From Pedobacter cryoconitis (lineage in GTDB: Bacteria; Bacteroidota; Bacteroidia; Sphingobacteriales; Sphingobacteriaceae), in the NCBI RefSeq assembly GCF_003259615.1, contig NZ_QLLR01000020.1, forward strand, positions 41,357 to 105,356: a DNA stretch of 64,000 bases. The letters run 5' to 3'. Made by a program: the position numbers and the translations under genes. Of this stretch, positions 26,244-34,302 are shown piece by piece. The first letter of the stretch is position 1. The number at the start of each line of letters is the position of its first letter. The notes under the pieces are model-generated. The model made no database searches, was not told the DNA's origin, and saw only the letters and a list, made by a program, of their open reading frames with translations.

Positions 26244-27632
26244 TTATTGTAATTTCAGTCCTGAAAACAGGGTATATTTAACTTCTACATATTCTTCTAT
26301 CCCGTAATAACTGCCCTCACGTCCATAACCGGATTCTTTAATGCCTCCAAACGGTACTGATGCAGTACCCACAGAACCGCTATTTAAAATAACCATACCA
26401 GATTCGATGCGTTGTGAAAGTCTAAATGCACGGCCAAGGCTTTCAGTATAAGCATAAGCAACAAGCCCGTACTCCGTATGGTTTGCACGCGCTATGACTT
26501 CTTCTTCATTATCAAAACTGTATACAGCGCAAACAGGCCCGAAGATTTCAGTTTGATTAATATCCATGTCGTCCGTCAGCTCCGTTAAAATAGTCGGTTC
26601 ATAGAAAAGACCGCCTTTTGCATGAACTTTTCCACCGTATATTACTTTAGCACCTTGCTTAACCGTAGTAGAAATCAATGCCTGCACTTTATCAATTGCC
26701 TTTTGATTGATGAGCGGGCCAACAACAAATTCTTCCTGCAAACCATCATCAACTCTTATTTGTGAAACTGAAGCTTTCAGCAGCGCGATTACCTGATCAT
26801 AACAAGTTTGCTGAACATATATACGGTTGGGCGAAATACACACCTGTCCGGAATTCCTCAGCTTTGCACTCACCAAACCTTTTACCGCATTTTCAATATT
26901 TGCATCGTCAAAAATGATAAATGGCGCATTACCACCAAGCTCCATGGTTAGTTTCTTAAGAGTTGCCGCACTTTGTTCTGCCAACAGCTTACCGATCTGT
27001 GTTGATCCGGTGAAGGAGATTTTACGGATACGGGCATCAGCGGTAAAAATCTGACCAATCATTTTCGGATCACCGGTGACCAGTTCAAACACGCCCTCCG
27101 GAATTCCAGCTTTGCGTGCATAGGCTAACAATTTTATAGCAGTTAGTGGTGTATCTTCTGCTGGTTTGATAATCATTGTACAACCTGCCGCTAAAGCAGT
27201 AGCAATTTTTCTTGTAATCATCATGAAGGGAAAATTCCAGGGTGTGATTGCTGCGGTTGGGCCAATAGGGTTTTTGGTTACGATGACCGCTCCATTTGGA
27301 TCATGCGTTGGGATAGTATCTCCATATAAACGCTTAGCTTCTTCTGCATACCATTCAATAAATCCTAAACCATAATCAATCTCTCCACGGGATTCCGATA
27401 AGCATTTTCCATTTTCAGCGGTCAATAATTCTGCAAATACTTCTTTGTCTGCTTTGATCAGGTCATGCCATTGGCGTAATAAGACGGAGCGTTCAGCAGC
27501 AAGTTTTTTTGACCAGGATGGAAATGCGTTAACTGTAAGGTCAACTGCAATTTTCACCTCTTGTTCACTAAGGTTTGCACATTCATCAATTAAATTTCCC
27601 GTTGAAGGATTGTATACTTTGATAGTTTCCAT
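26244..27632 (-). CDS. gabD: NAD(P)-dependent succinate-semialdehyde dehydrogenase
   Basis: 462 residues of the aldehyde dehydrogenase superfamily. Oxidises succinate semialdehyde (and perhaps related aldehydes) to the acid. Visible motifs: 'ITPWNFPFMM' (cofactor and substrate), 'FTGSTQIGK', ELGGNAP with the general-base Glu, and NSGQVC with the catalytic Cys. The overall pattern (EEAKRLYGDTIP, PFGGIKESGYGREGS) is that of the GabD/SSADH group. The ATG at 27632 is chosen because a perfect -7 box lies 18-25 bp before it. The divergent AraC regulator is the likely controller. No GABA transaminase is nearby, so the aldehyde source is open. Confidence 0.88.
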   Translation of the reverse strand: METIKVYNPSTGNLIDECANLSEQEVKIAVDLTVNAFPSWSKKLAAERSVLLRQWHDLIKADKEVFAELLTAENGKCLSESRGEIDYGLGFIEWYAEEAKRLYGDTIPTHDPNGAVIVTKNPIGPTAAITPWNFPFMMITRKIATALAAGCTMIIKPAEDTPLTAIKLLAYARKAGIPEGVFELVTGDPKMIGQIFTADARIRKISFTGSTQIGKLLAEQSAATLKKLTMELGGNAPFIIFDDANIENAVKGLVSAKLRNSGQVCISPNRIYVQQTCYDQVIALLKASVSQIRVDDGLQEEFVVGPLINQKAIDKVQALISTTVKQGAKVIYGGKVHAKGGLFYEPTILTELTDDMDINQTEIFGPVCAVYSFDNEEEVIARANHTEYGLVAYAYTESLGRAFRLSQRIESGMVILNSGSVGTASVPFGGIKESGYGREGSYYGIEEYVEVKYTLFSGLKLQ

Positions 27633-27650
27633 GTTCTTGTAATTTAGATA

Positions 27651-27658
27651 CAAATGTA
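27651..27658 (-). promoter_or_regulatory. -7 box for the aldehyde dehydrogenase gene
   Basis: On the minus strand TACATTTG matches TAnnTTTG exactly. It predicts transcription near 27644 and a very short leader before the ATG at 27632, which rules out the 32-residue longer frame. Confidence 0.5.
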
Positions 27659-27767
27659 CCGTGACAAAAATGCTGTAGTTAGGCGCTATCAAACCAATGC
27701 TTGTATAAATCAAACCATGATATGGCATTGGCTAAAGAAGTTATTCATTTAACCAGAAAAATTCATT

Positions 27768-27799
27768 TTGCAGAATTCGAAGAAAATGAACTATTTTTG
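27768..27799 (+). promoter_or_regulatory. Promoter of the AraC regulator gene
   Basis: -33 TTG (27768-27770), 21-nt spacer, perfect -7 box TATTTTTG (27792-27799). Transcription should start near 27806, so the ATG at 27831 is the start rather than codons inside the promoter. Confidence 0.55.
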
Positions 27800-27830
27800 C
27801 CATGCTTTAGTCTCTTATTTCCCTCAGATC

Positions 27831-28727
27831 ATGGAATCTCTTGAAGAATTTTACCAGTATAAGTTTGGTGGGATTGCCGGCCAGCTCAATATGGCTATTG
27901 GACAATTCAATGTTTTTCGTATTGAAGATCGTGCACGTAGAGACACCCCTTCACTGGTACATGTGCGGCGTAATTTCTATAAAGTCATGCTTTATATAGG
28001 AGAAAATGTGTTTCATTACGGAGACGAAAGCATAAAAGTTAAAGGTAAAACTCTTCTGTTCTTTCATCCCCAGGTCCCTTACTCTTATGAGAGGGTAGAA
28101 CAGGGGACGACAGGTTTCTTTTGTGTATTTAAAGATGAATTTTATCAGGAAAATTTCAGGTTGAACCTAGGAGATCTTCCTTTATTTGCACCTGGAGTAC
28201 CACCTGTTTATAAGCTTAACGAGGGGCAGTACAAAGAAGCAGAATCAATTTTTCAAAGAATGTATCAGGAAATTGATACCTCCTATATTTATAAATATGA
28301 ATTGATCAGAAGTTATCTGAACCAGCTGCTTTTTATGGCTATGAAACTAAATCCTGAGCATACGCATTTAGAGCACGCTGATGCGGGCACCAGGATAACG
28401 GCCCGGTTTATTGAAATGCTGGAAAGACAATTTTTGATTGAATTCAGTACAGAGCGGTTATTACTTCGGACACCTAAAGATTTTGCTGGCAAACTTGCTG
28501 TGCATATCAATTATCTAAACCGGATTGTAAAGAAAACGACTGGTAAAACTACAAGTGAACATATTTACAGCAGAATAGCCTCAGAGGCCAAAATATTGCT
28601 TAAACATACGCAATGGAACATATCCGAAATAGGTTATGCGCTTGGCTTTGATGATCAGGCACATTTCAATAAATTTTTCAAAGCACAAGCTGGAATGAAT
28701 CCTACTGCTTACCGGACAGACATATGA
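27831..28727 (+). CDS. AraC-family transcriptional regulator
   Basis: 298 residues from the ATG at 27831, aligned with the start of its paralogue at 19223 (both have SLEEFYQ within the first residues). Sensor domain to about residue 190, then an AraC DNA-binding domain with 'RTPKDFAGKLAVHINYLNRI' and 'WNISEIGYALGFDDQAHFNK'. It is divergent from the semialdehyde dehydrogenase and likely regulates it. The stop codon overlaps the start of the next gene (ATGA), so the two are translationally coupled. The inducer is unknown. Confidence 0.88.
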   Translation: MESLEEFYQYKFGGIAGQLNMAIGQFNVFRIEDRARRDTPSLVHVRRNFYKVMLYIGENVFHYGDESIKVKGKTLLFFHPQVPYSYERVEQGTTGFFCVFKDEFYQENFRLNLGDLPLFAPGVPPVYKLNEGQYKEAESIFQRMYQEIDTSYIYKYELIRSYLNQLLFMAMKLNPEHTHLEHADAGTRITARFIEMLERQFLIEFSTERLLLRTPKDFAGKLAVHINYLNRIVKKTTGKTTSEHIYSRIASEAKILLKHTQWNISEIGYALGFDDQAHFNKFFKAQAGMNPTAYRTDI

Positions 28728-29332
28728 CAAGTGAAATACAAATTTTAAAAGACTTTGTTGAAGGCAAATTATCTCCTAAAGCTTTTGAACAACACATTTA
28801 TACAAATTCAGCATTAGAGGAATTACTATCGGACCCGGCGATAAGCTGGCATGGGACCTATCTGGAAGGTACAACTGCATTTTTATATTTGGCAGAACTG
28901 AACTATGGAAATTCTGCCGGGCAAATAGAAGCCCACGGAACTGCTGAACTATTTTTAATGAAAATTGGCATTGAGGTAATAGCTTCAAAAAAATATACGC
29001 AAGACCATGAATTGCTGATCAGCGCGACTCCAAAATATATTGATGCCGATGCGGATTTTATTGAAAAATATATCTTGCCAACGGATAAAATGATTGCTAA
29101 AGCTGACAAAAAGCAGTTTATTAAACAACGCTATGCGGAACTTTTTAAATATCAGACAAAACCTCCTCAATGGATACAGCACCCGGATTGGTTAATAAAA
29201 AATGATAAACCATTGTTTTTCTTAGGTCAGTTTGAAATCAAAAATTGTAATTTATTTCACGATGATGGTCGTATTTACCTGTTTATCGATACCGGAACAG
29301 GAGCTGTGGAAACTGTAAAACAATTTTATTGA
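28724..29332 (+). CDS. Uncharacterised cytosolic protein
   Basis: 202 residues, no signal or membrane segment. Its start overlaps the AraC gene stop by 4 bp. The middle contains 'GTTAFLYLAELNYGNSAGQI' and the end 'KPLFFLGQFEI' plus 'DDGRIYLFIDTGTGAV', which loosely recalls YwqG-like or SUKH-like proteins (a short strand before 'GRIYLF'). No family is assigned with confidence. The tight overlap with a regulator says the two are made together. Confidence 0.55.
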   Translation: MTSEIQILKDFVEGKLSPKAFEQHIYTNSALEELLSDPAISWHGTYLEGTTAFLYLAELNYGNSAGQIEAHGTAELFLMKIGIEVIASKKYTQDHELLISATPKYIDADADFIEKYILPTDKMIAKADKKQFIKQRYAELFKYQTKPPQWIQHPDWLIKNDKPLFFLGQFEIKNCNLFHDDGRIYLFIDTGTGAVETVKQFY

Positions 29333-29347
29333 TAACAAATATTGGAT

Positions 29348-29803
29348 TTATAGCAATTTTTCCTGTTCTTCATGCCAATTTGAAATTTTGATTAGCGTAT
29401 CTATGAATTGTTCATATTTTTTGGCACCAATTAACTTCTTATATTCTGCAGTCATGTCATCAGCCATTTGACAGATCGTATCATGGAGTTTCTTTCCTTC
29501 TTCCGTTAAAAAGATCATGATTGACCTGGCATCAGCTTCGCTTTTCTGGGTATAAGTCAAACCTAGTCTTTCCAGTTCCTTGACTGTTTTACTCACTCCC
29601 TGCTTGGTTACCATGATCTTGCTGACCAGGTTATGGTTAGAAATGCCAGCATGACCAATACTCATAAAATAGGGCATAAAGGTCATATTGAAATCGCTGG
29701 GCATTAAATTAGCTAAGTGGGTGGCGGCCGCTTTATCAGTATGCCGCTTTAAAATATAGATCTGTTTGAAAATTAACCTTTCATAGTCGTGCACATCTTC
29801 CAT
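29348..29803 (-). CDS. MarR-family transcriptional repressor
   Basis: 151 residues. Winged helix: 'SIGHAGISNHNLVSKIMVTK', then 'QGVSKTVKELERLGLTYTQK', and the wing 'SEADARSIMIFLTEEGKKL'. MarR repressors dissociate from DNA when they bind phenolic or drug-like ligands. It is divergent from the emrAB-tolC operon and most likely represses it by binding the 15-bp-arm palindrome that covers that operon's promoter; the site lies about 90 bp before this gene's start, so autoregulation is also possible. Confidence 0.9.
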   Translation of the reverse strand: MEDVHDYERLIFKQIYILKRHTDKAAATHLANLMPSDFNMTFMPYFMSIGHAGISNHNLVSKIMVTKQGVSKTVKELERLGLTYTQKSEADARSIMIFLTEEGKKLHDTICQMADDMTAEYKKLIGAKKYEQFIDTLIKISNWHEEQEKLL

Positions 29804-29892
29804 GGTTGCGAATTTAGTATAAATATTACTTATTTAACTCATAACTGAAATGTCATTTAAATCTAATATTGACAATTTTGTTAATAAAATAA

Positions 29893-29934
29893 GTAAACTT
29901 GGTTGACGATATTAGTCAACTAAGTTTACATTTG
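29893..29934 (+). promoter_or_regulatory. Efflux-operon promoter embedded in a MarR-type operator
   Basis: GTAAACTTGGTTGAC (29893-29907) and GTCAACTAAGTTTAC (29915-29929) are inverted arms with one mismatch and a 7-bp spacer. The promoter is inside: -33 TTG at 29903-29905, 21-nt spacer, perfect -7 box TACATTTG at 29927-29934. A repressor bound here would cover both promoter boxes. Confidence 0.75.
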
Positions 29935-29952
29935 TTCCGTTAAATATATATT

Positions 29953-31002
29953 ATGGAACCAGAAGAACAAACCCAATCCTCCGCTAAAAAAGTGGTAAAA
30001 CTACTGATTATCGGCCTTGTAGCTATTTTTATCTGCTACTTCGCTTTTAACAAAATTGCGCATGCGCTGACCTATGAAAGTACTGATAATGCACAGCTCG
30101 AATCAAATGCTGTTCCTGTGCTAAGCAGGGTTTCCGGTTATATTAATGATTTTAAACTGTTAGATTATCAGCAAGTACGAAAAGGGGATACCCTTGTGGT
30201 TATTGACGATAGTGAGTATGTACTTGCCGTAAAACAAGCTGAAGCTGATCTTTTAGCAGCAAAAGCCGATCTGAGCAGCGCGGAATCTCAAATCCCGACT
30301 ATTGGCTCCGATCAGGATGTCGCTTCTGCAGGAATCAGTGTAGAAGAAGTGACTTTGAAACAAGCAAAGCGCGATGTAGCCCGCGATGAAACCTTATTCA
30401 AAGAAGGATCAATTACCCAAAGGCAATATGAAAGAAGTCAGTCAGCTTATCAGACTGCTGTTCAGATGCTGGCTTCCAGTAAAAGTAAACTCAAACAAGC
30501 AGGGACGCAAAAAGGGAATGCCAATGCAATGATTCAGCGTGCAAAAGCTAATATTTCCGCCCGTGAAATCGCACTCGAAAAAGCGAAGCTAAACTTAAGT
30601 TATACCAGGATTATAGCCCCTGCAGCTGGTAAATTGGGAAAAACCAATCTTAAAAGCGGACAATACGTTCAAGGAGGACAGCAACTGTTCAACCTGGTGA
30701 GCAATGATAATTACTGGATCGTTGCCAATTTCAAAGAAACCCAGATTGAACATATGAGAGTAGGGCAACTGGTAAATATTGCCATTGACGGATACCCTGA
30801 TCATAAAATTACAGGTACCCTTTCTGGCTTCAGCGATGCTACAGGAGCGAAATTTTCTTTGCTGCCACCAGATAATTCTACAGGAAACTTTGTCAAAGTT
30901 ACGCAGCGTGTGCCAGTTACTATTCAAATCAATAAAGCTGAAGTACTTAAAGGAATGCTGAAAGCCGGCCTTAGTGCAACTATCGATGTAAAGGTGAAAT
31001 AG
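29953..31002 (+). CDS. HlyD/EmrA-type membrane fusion protein
   Basis: 349 residues. Periplasmic adaptor that links the inner-membrane pump to the outer-membrane channel. One N-terminal membrane helix (about 14-32), then barrel-sandwich halves ('STDNAQLESNAVPVLSRVSG' and 'LSYTRIIAPAAGKLGKTNLK') around a long alpha-helical hairpin (about 95-205, rich in Ala, Lys, Gln), then a beta-barrel ending 'PVTIQIN'. This is the EmrA arrangement. Followed by the pump gene after 33 bp. Confidence 0.92.
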   Translation: MEPEEQTQSSAKKVVKLLIIGLVAIFICYFAFNKIAHALTYESTDNAQLESNAVPVLSRVSGYINDFKLLDYQQVRKGDTLVVIDDSEYVLAVKQAEADLLAAKADLSSAESQIPTIGSDQDVASAGISVEEVTLKQAKRDVARDETLFKEGSITQRQYERSQSAYQTAVQMLASSKSKLKQAGTQKGNANAMIQRAKANISAREIALEKAKLNLSYTRIIAPAAGKLGKTNLKSGQYVQGGQQLFNLVSNDNYWIVANFKETQIEHMRVGQLVNIAIDGYPDHKITGTLSGFSDATGAKFSLLPPDNSTGNFVKVTQRVPVTIQINKAEVLKGMLKAGLSATIDVKVK

Positions 31003-31035
31003 GCATGGATAATTTCAATTTTATCAAATTTTAAA

Positions 31036-32616
31036 ATGGAAGGCGAAAGAAACAAATTCATAAAAATACTCATTGTCATTACCTGTATCACAGCTGCTAT
31101 TATGGAGCTGATTGATATGTCGATTGTCAATGTCGCACTGAATAATATTAGCGGAACCTTAGGGGCGACGCTTGAAGATGCCTCCTGGGTTGTGACTGCT
31201 TATGCGATTGCAAACGTGATTGTAATCCCTTTAACTGGTTTTCTAAGCCGTTATTTTGGACGAAAGAACTATTATCTCGCTTCAATTATCCTGTTTACCC
31301 TGGCTTCATACATGTGTGGTAATTCCTCTTCTTTATGGATGCTTGTGCTTTGGAGATTTGTACAGGGAATAGGGGGTGGTGCGTTACTTTCTGTTTCTCA
31401 GGGGATCCTGTTTGACCAGTTTAAACCTGAAGATAAAGGTATTGCCGGTGGTATATTCGGAATGGGGATTGTCATTGGGCCAACCATTGGGCCCATTCTT
31501 GGTGGATATATCGTAGACAACTATCATTGGGCATTGATATTTGATATTAATATTCCTATCGGGATAGCTGCGGCCTTGCTTACCTGGAAATTTGTAGACA
31601 AAAAAGCTGATGAATATAACATTGATAAGAAATCAATACCAATTGATTATATCGGTATTCTATCTTTAACCATAGGCGTTGGTGCGCTTCAGTATATTCT
31701 GGAAAAGGGACAATCCGATGATTGGTTTGAGGATGAGAACATCCGTTATCTGACTGCCGCTGCTATATTAGGCCTGGGGCTGTTTATCTGGTGGGAACTC
31801 ACCACTAAAAACCCGGCTATCAATTTAAGGGTCATGAAGAGCAGAAACCTGATTGGGAGTAACATCCTGACCTTTGTCTGTGGCTTCGGGCTGTTCGGTT
31901 CTGTTTACCTGTTTCCGGTGATGGTGCAAAGGGTAATGGGATATACGCCAACAGAATCTGGCATATCGATGATCCCAGGCGCACTGGTTACCATATTTGC
32001 CATGCCATTTATCGGAGCAGGTTTGGGAAAAGGGGTAAAGCCAATTTATTTTGTATCCCTGGGTTTTGCACTGTTCATTTTACATGGTTATACCTCTTCA
32101 CAAGCTGCACCGGATGCTGACAAATGGTGGTTTATTGTGACCCAGATTTGTCGTGGAATAGGTACAGGTTGTTTAACCGTGCCCTTGTTAAGCCAGGCTG
32201 TTGTTGGTTTAAAACCAGAAGATATGCCTTATGGTATTTCCCTCAACAATATGTTCAGGCAACTCGGAGGAGCATTTGGTATTGCAATCATGAACACTTA
32301 TGCTACTAACCGTTTTGCAACCCACCGCACAGACCTGGTTTCTAATCTCCAGGGAAATAATCCGCTATTGGGCGAGCGGCTGAATGGAATAACACAAGGT
32401 CTGGTTGCTAAGGGAATGAATCCGGCATTAGCCAAACAAGCTGCCTATGGAGCATTAGACCACAGTTTATCCAATCAAGCACAAATGCAGGCCTATTTAG
32501 ATGGTTTTCTGCTGATCGCGATTTTCTTTGTTTGCACGATCCCATTTATGCTCCTGCTGAAAAATGAAACTATGGATGCAGAAACAAGGGCAAAAGTCGC
32601 TGCAGCAGCACATTAA
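31036..32616 (+). CDS. DHA2-family MFS multidrug pump, EmrB-like
   Basis: 526 residues with about 14 membrane helices. Proton-driven exporter of the DHA2 (EmrB/QacA) family. It starts 'IMELIDMSIVNVALNNISG', matching the family's D-x-T/S-I-V-N-V-A-L helix-1 motif. 'ISRYFGRK'-like loop 2-3 ('LSRYFGRKNYY') and 'GGGALLSVSQGILF' (motif C region) follow. With EmrA-like and TolC-like partners on either side it forms a complete tripartite export system; substrates cannot be read from sequence. Confidence 0.92.
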   Translation: MEGERNKFIKILIVITCITAAIMELIDMSIVNVALNNISGTLGATLEDASWVVTAYAIANVIVIPLTGFLSRYFGRKNYYLASIILFTLASYMCGNSSSLWMLVLWRFVQGIGGGALLSVSQGILFDQFKPEDKGIAGGIFGMGIVIGPTIGPILGGYIVDNYHWALIFDINIPIGIAAALLTWKFVDKKADEYNIDKKSIPIDYIGILSLTIGVGALQYILEKGQSDDWFEDENIRYLTAAAILGLGLFIWWELTTKNPAINLRVMKSRNLIGSNILTFVCGFGLFGSVYLFPVMVQRVMGYTPTESGISMIPGALVTIFAMPFIGAGLGKGVKPIYFVSLGFALFILHGYTSSQAAPDADKWWFIVTQICRGIGTGCLTVPLLSQAVVGLKPEDMPYGISLNNMFRQLGGAFGIAIMNTYATNRFATHRTDLVSNLQGNNPLLGERLNGITQGLVAKGMNPALAKQAAYGALDHSLSNQAQMQAYLDGFLLIAIFFVCTIPFMLLLKNETMDAETRAKVAAAAH

Positions 32617-32648
32617 CATGAAGCTGCAAATTTATTAATCAAAAAAAC

Positions 32649-33944
32649 ATGAAAAAGTTATTCCTCATTATATCTCTGATTTCTCTGTCCCTGGCTTTAC
32701 ATGCACAGGAAAACACAGGGGATCTCAAAACACTGATCAATCAATCATTTAGCTATTTTCCGCAGTTTAAAGAGCTTGGGCAAGCTATAGATGTTGAACA
32801 GCAGCGCATAACGCTTGCTAAGTCTGCTGGCTTGCCTTCTGTACAGGCGACAGGCAGTTACCGGTATACGAGCCCGGTATCTCAAATTAGCATTCCTGCC
32901 GGTGGCAATGTGCTGGACTTCAGTATTATGCCTAAAAATAATTACAATACATCGCTGGATGGCAGTTATATGCTTTGGGATTTTGGGGTAGTTAAAGCGG
33001 GTGTGGACCGGGCTAAAGCAGGTTTGGAATACGCAAAAGATAACCTGGAATTTAACCGGAACCAGGTAGCATTTCAAGTTGGGAATATTTATTACCAGAT
33101 AACTTACCTCAAAAATGCAATCTCGATCCAGGATAGTGTAATTAACTTTCTGGAAGTCAATAAAAAAGATACCGAAATAAAGTTCAAAAATGGAGACGCT
33201 TTAAAATATGATGTACTTTCTATTCAATCCAGCATTGATCAGGAAGGAAATCGTAAAATAGAGCTTCAAAATAACCTGAATAAGCAATATGCCTTAATGG
33301 AATATGCCACAGGAACCAGCATTAAGGCGAATTCTTCAGATTTCGTTTTCCCTGCAGCAAACAATTATGACCTGAATGAGGCATTGGCGGAAGCACAAAA
33401 TAACCATCCTGAGTTCAGGTTAATCAAGGACAGGATTCAACAAGCAGAAGCAGAGCTTAAAGTGAGTCAGACTAACGGTAAACCTTCCTTGATCATGAGC
33501 GGCGGAACAGGTTATAAAAATGGCTTTACACCAGATCTTGATAAATTCAGGTATAATTATTCTGCAGGTGTCACCTTGAATATTCCAATTTACCAGGGCG
33601 GAAGGGCTAGAAAACAGGTGAGGTTATCGCAAAGTCAGCTTTTACAAACTAAGTATTCAGAAGAAAGCCTGAGCAATACTTATCGTAAGGATATTCAGCA
33701 AGCTATGATTGATATAACCAGCAATACTTCTAGTCTTATCAATTCAGCAAGACAGGTTACAGAGGCCAAAGAAGCACAAAAACTTGCGCATAGCCGTTAT
33801 AGAAATGGAATTGGGACAAATCTGGAACTGACTAATGCCAGTACCAATGTTCAAAAAGCGGAATTAACCAATTTACAATACAAGTACCAGTTATGTGTGG
33901 CACAATTGACCATTGCAAAACTAACTGGTTTTAAATACTGGTAA
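32649..33944 (+). CDS. TolC-family outer-membrane channel
   Basis: 431 residues with a signal peptide (about 1-19, ending 'LHAQ'). Two TolC repeats of long helices and short beta segments: 'AGLPSVQATGSYRY' and 'TNGKPSLIMSGGTGYKNGF' mark the strands of each half, and 'RYRNGIGTNLELTNA' the terminal helix hairpin. It forms the outer-membrane tunnel for the EmrA/EmrB pair 32 bp upstream. The next small gene starts immediately after the stop codon. Confidence 0.92.
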   Translation: MKKLFLIISLISLSLALHAQENTGDLKTLINQSFSYFPQFKELGQAIDVEQQRITLAKSAGLPSVQATGSYRYTSPVSQISIPAGGNVLDFSIMPKNNYNTSLDGSYMLWDFGVVKAGVDRAKAGLEYAKDNLEFNRNQVAFQVGNIYYQITYLKNAISIQDSVINFLEVNKKDTEIKFKNGDALKYDVLSIQSSIDQEGNRKIELQNNLNKQYALMEYATGTSIKANSSDFVFPAANNYDLNEALAEAQNNHPEFRLIKDRIQQAEAELKVSQTNGKPSLIMSGGTGYKNGFTPDLDKFRYNYSAGVTLNIPIYQGGRARKQVRLSQSQLLQTKYSEESLSNTYRKDIQQAMIDITSNTSSLINSARQVTEAKEAQKLAHSRYRNGIGTNLELTNASTNVQKAELTNLQYKYQLCVAQLTIAKLTGFKYW

Positions 33945-34193
33945 ATGAAAAACGGGCCTCAATTTATACTCATCCTGTCAACAGTCATCAGGACTCCATT
34001 TGATTTGAACCGGATTAAATATACAATCGCTAATTTCAACAGTGTGATTGAATGGAGTCAGGATCTTGATGACGTTGACAAGATCCTTCGTATAGTTTCT
34101 GATGAAGATATTAGCGAAAAGCTGGTGCTGAATTTGGAAAAAGCAAAAGTGAGCGCAGTAGTCATGCAGGTATTTAAGAAGAGTATAACCTAA
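33945..34193 (+). CDS. Small ferredoxin-like protein resembling an HMA domain without Cys
   Basis: 82 residues. The ATG follows the TolC stop codon with no gap. The pattern 'FILILSTVIRTPFDLNRI', 'SVIEWSQDLDDVDKILRIVS' and 'LVLNLEKAKVSAVVMQVF' fits the beta-alpha-beta-beta-alpha-beta plan of heavy-metal-associated domains, but the metal-binding CxxC is absent and the protein has no cysteine. The role is unknown. Similar small proteins are common in Bacteroidota. Coupling to the efflux operon suggests joint expression. Confidence 0.6.
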   Translation: MKNGPQFILILSTVIRTPFDLNRIKYTIANFNSVIEWSQDLDDVDKILRIVSDEDISEKLVLNLEKAKVSAVVMQVFKKSIT

Positions 34194-34208
34194 GAAATCG
34201 GCAGAATA

Positions 34209-34259
34209 GGGCTCTAAACATAAGATCTTACGCTTTGTGAAGCCTTATGTTTGGAGCCC
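34209..34259. terminator. Long hairpin after the efflux operon
   Basis: Arms 34209-34224 and 34244-34259 (16 nt, one mismatch) with a 19-nt loop. There is no T-run after it, so it could be a terminator or a leader structure. An in-frame start at 34237 would lie inside it, one reason to prefer the ATG at 34303 for the next gene. Confidence 0.5.
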
Positions 34260-34302
34260 GCTGATAATATTAAGTCCGGCAAAACCCAATACTAAAATAA
34301 TT

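Noticed and set aside
34237..34302. Earlier start for the radical SAM gene
   Set aside because: These codons lie within or just after a hairpin and lack family support; ATG 34303 is better.
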